From Anaerolineae bacterium (GTDB lineage: Bacteria; Chloroflexota; Anaerolineae; 4572-78; J111): a DNA stretch of 16,361 nucleotides. The position numbers and the translations under genes are program-made. Of this stretch, positions 14,586 to 16,361 are shown piece by piece (position 1 is the stretch's first letter; every line of letters begins with the position of its first letter). A model generated the notes under the pieces. The model was not told where the DNA came from. It worked only from the letters and a program-made list of their open reading frames with translations, and did not search any database. The stretch spans positions 1 through 16,361 of the forward strand of contig JAGRBY010000098.1 of assembly GCA_020433835.1 (NCBI GenBank). Reading direction: 5' to 3'.

Positions 14586-16259
14586 ATGTTACGTATTTCC
14601 AATCTTTCAAAACATTATGGCGATGAGCTTATCCTGGCCGATGTTTCGTTCTTGGTGAGCCAGGGTGAGCGCGTTGGTTTGGTGGGACCGAACGGCTCCG
14701 GCAAAACCACGCTGCTACGGATTATCGCCGGTTTAGAAACCGCCGATAAAGGCGCTGTCGCGCTCAATCCGCCCGCTGCGACGATGGGCTATCTGACCCA
14801 GGCGCTTTTGTTTGCCGATGACGAAACCGTGGGCGATTGGTTGTCGAGCGCCACGGCCAAACACAGCCAGGCCTGGAGCGCCATGCAGCACTGCGCCGAA
14901 GCAATGGCTGCAACCACCGCTTCGACCCGCTTGGAAGCATTGACACAAGCCTATGCCGAGGCCGAAGCGCAATTTGAAGCCGCCGGCGGGTATCTGCTCG
15001 AAGCCCATCTGGAAACCATCCTCGCTGGGCTGGACTTGGCCGATACGCCCCGCGATTTGCCGGTGGCGCGTCTCAGTGGGGGGCAAAAAACGCGTCTGGG
15101 GCTGGCTAAATTGCTCATTCGGCGGCCCCGTTTGCTGCTGCTCGATGAGCCGACCAACCATCTGGACATCGACGCTCTGGATTGGCTGGAACAGTGGCTG
15201 GGCAGCTACGAAGGGGCGGTGCTGATCGTGTCGCACGACCGCAGCTTCTTGGATGCGGTCACCACCCGCACGCTGGCCCTCGATCCGGTCGACCACACCC
15301 TGCGCGATGTCGCCGGTAACTACACGGCCTATCTCGACACGCTGGCCCGCGAGGCCGAGCAGCAGTGGCAGGCGTACAAGGATCAGCAGGATGAGATTGG
15401 GCGTTTACAAGACGCGGCCCGGCATCTACGCGGCCAGGCCAAGTTTCGACGCGGCGGCAAGGCCGATACCCCGGACAAATTTGCCAAAGCATTCTTCGCC
15501 AACCGCAGCGCAGCCACCATCGGTCGCGCCAAAAACATCGAACGGCGCATCGAAAGCCTGCTAACTGATGATCGCATCGATAAACCGGGCCAGCAGTGGC
15601 AGTTAAAGCTCGATTTCACCGCCGATGATCGCGGCCCCCGCCAAGTGCTGACCCTGGAGGATGTGGGGATGGGCTTTGGCGACCGGCTGTTGTTCGAGCA
15701 CGTATCGCTCACGCTCACCCACGGCGAGCGCGTCGCTCTGATTGGGCCGAACGGCGCAGGCAAGACCACGCTGTTGCGATTAATTACCGGCACCCTGCAA
15801 CCCAAAGCCGGTCAGGTACGGGTAGGTGCGGGCGTTAAGCTCGGCTACCTGGCTCAAGAGCAAGAAATCCTGGCGGCTGACGCGACACCCTACGACACCA
15901 TTCAAGCGGTCGCCGAAACGATGAGCCAGACCGAGATCCGCACCTTCCTACACGCCTTCCTCTTCTCCGGCGATGCGGTGTTTGTCAAAAATGGCAACCT
16001 CAGCTTCGGCGAACGGGCGCGATTAATGCTGGCCCGGCTGATTGCCCAGGGCTGCAACTTCCTGGTTCTCGACGAGCCGGTCAACCACCTCGATATCCCC
16101 AGCCGCGAGCGGTTTGAGCAAGCGCTGACGAATTTTTCCGGCACCATCCTGGCCGTAGTCCACGACCGCACCTTTATCCGCAATGTCGCCACGGAGATTT
16201 GGGAGTTGCGAGACGGGCAGGTGCGGGTGAGGGATAGCGAAGTGGAGATTGGAGACTAG
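14586..16259 (+). CDS. ABC-F family ATP-binding protein (ribosome-associated)
   Basis: This 557-residue protein has two ABC domains and no membrane helices. Walker A motifs GPNGSGKTT (34-42) and GPNGAGKTT (388-396), signature LSGGQ (163-167), Walker B LLLLDEPTNHLD near 183 and VSHDRSF are intact in domain 1. Domain 2 has the variant LSFGE (473-477), LVLDEPVNHLD and VVHDRTF. The linker of about 100 residues (about 245-345) is charged and helical, as in ABC-F proteins that reach into the ribosomal E site. Relatives either tune translation or expel ribosome-targeting antibiotics. The start is set by AGGAGG 7 bases upstream; an out-of-frame ATG at 14582 is too close. The leader ORF and terminators in front favour an inducible, antibiotic-resistance-type member, though this is unproven. 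The C-terminal codons EIGD and the TAG stop come from a heptamer array. Confidence 0.92.
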   Translation: MLRISNLSKHYGDELILADVSFLVSQGERVGLVGPNGSGKTTLLRIIAGLETADKGAVALNPPAATMGYLTQALLFADDETVGDWLSSATAKHSQAWSAMQHCAEAMAATTASTRLEALTQAYAEAEAQFEAAGGYLLEAHLETILAGLDLADTPRDLPVARLSGGQKTRLGLAKLLIRRPRLLLLDEPTNHLDIDALDWLEQWLGSYEGAVLIVSHDRSFLDAVTTRTLALDPVDHTLRDVAGNYTAYLDTLAREAEQQWQAYKDQQDEIGRLQDAARHLRGQAKFRRGGKADTPDKFAKAFFANRSAATIGRAKNIERRIESLLTDDRIDKPGQQWQLKLDFTADDRGPRQVLTLEDVGMGFGDRLLFEHVSLTLTHGERVALIGPNGAGKTTLLRLITGTLQPKAGQVRVGAGVKLGYLAQEQEILAADATPYDTIQAVAETMSQTEIRTFLHAFLFSGDAVFVKNGNLSFGERARLMLARLIAQGCNFLVLDEPVNHLDIPSRERFEQALTNFSGTILAVVHDRTFIRNVATEIWELRDGQVRVRDSEVEIGD

Positions 16260-16271
16260 AGATTGGAGATT
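16244..16271. repeat. Four tandem heptamers across the ABC-F stop codon
   Basis: GGAGATT, GGAGACT, AGAGATT and GGAGATT run without gaps. The first two units encode the last residues of the ABC-F protein, and the TAG stop (16257-16259) spans the junction of units two and three. Confidence 0.85.
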
Positions 16272-16361
16272 AGTGGTTGCAAAGTGGAGGATTGTTGTAA
16301 TTGTGTTGTATTGAAGAAAAACCGGGGTTCCGGCGCTACCATGCTTTAGGGTAGCACAACA
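16272..16361. other. Intergenic tail with two short hairpins
   Basis: No gene is visible. CCGG-GGTT-CCGG (16322-16333) read on the minus strand is followed by five T (16321-16317), a weak terminator candidate for a minus-strand gene beyond the window. GCTACC (16335-16340) and GGTAGC (16350-16355) form a 6-bp stem with no T-tract on either side. No convincing terminator for the ABC-F gene was found. Confidence 0.25.

Noticed and set aside
14733..15296. Open frame of 187 codons on the minus strand
   Set aside because: It mirrors the ABC-F gene, including its Walker and signature regions in reverse, so it is a shadow.

Overview
The window looks like chromosomal DNA of a Chloroflexota bacterium, probably Anaerolineae-like. 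This is an inference from protein style, not a database match. The clues are lipoproteins with Thr/Pro-rich linkers (PTPTAT type), a YfhO-type and a GT-C-type membrane protein in tandem, the latter ending in repeated beta-rich modules, a Tat-type family 5 solute-binding lipoprotein, and a Chloroflexota-like ABC-F linker. Recognisable promoters are of the ordinary -35/-10 kind, several with a perfect TATAAT.

Layout, left to right. (1) 55-1642, minus strand: two tandem ParA/MinD-type ATPase genes overlapping by 65 bp, behind a consensus-like promoter at 1824-1852. No ParB gene or parS site is visible. (2) 1860-6826, minus strand: a two-gene unit with a GTGA overlap, coding for a YfhO-like polytopic protein and then a GT-C (PMT/ArnT-like) glycosyltransferase-type protein. 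(3) 7142-7639, plus strand: a small two-helix membrane protein of unknown function with its own promoter. (4) 7768-10354, minus strand: a GT4 glycosyltransferase followed by a polyprenyl-phosphate sugar-1-phosphate transferase (WcaJ/WbaP type), a polysaccharide-initiation pair that appears to be transcribed leaderless. (5) 10406-10954, minus strand: a Nudix hydrolase. (6) 11166-12818, plus strand: a family 5 ABC substrate-binding lipoprotein. It converges, 6 bp apart, on (7) 12825-14033, minus strand: a BMP-family substrate-binding lipoprotein. Neither has permease genes here. (8) 14312-16259, plus strand: promoter, 19-codon leader ORF, two intrinsic terminators, then an ABC-F ATPase gene.

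Two things stand out. First, the ABC-F leader has the architecture of a ribosome-controlled transcription attenuator: a hairpin inside the leader ORF, an anti-terminator segment that can pair with the terminator 3' arm, and two terminators between the only visible promoter and the gene. Such leaders are known for antibiotic-responsive ABC-F and erm genes; this one is inferred from sequence alone. Second, degenerate heptamer arrays (consensus about RGAGAYT) and related 7-8-mers occur throughout the window. They form long inverted repeats between genes, sit on the stop codons of three genes, and are found in frame within loops of both large membrane proteins.

The glycan genes (GT-C, YfhO-like, GT4, WcaJ-like) could plausibly serve one cell-surface polysaccharide or glycoprotein pathway. 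The ParA pair, Nudix, binding-protein and ABC-F genes have no obvious link to it.
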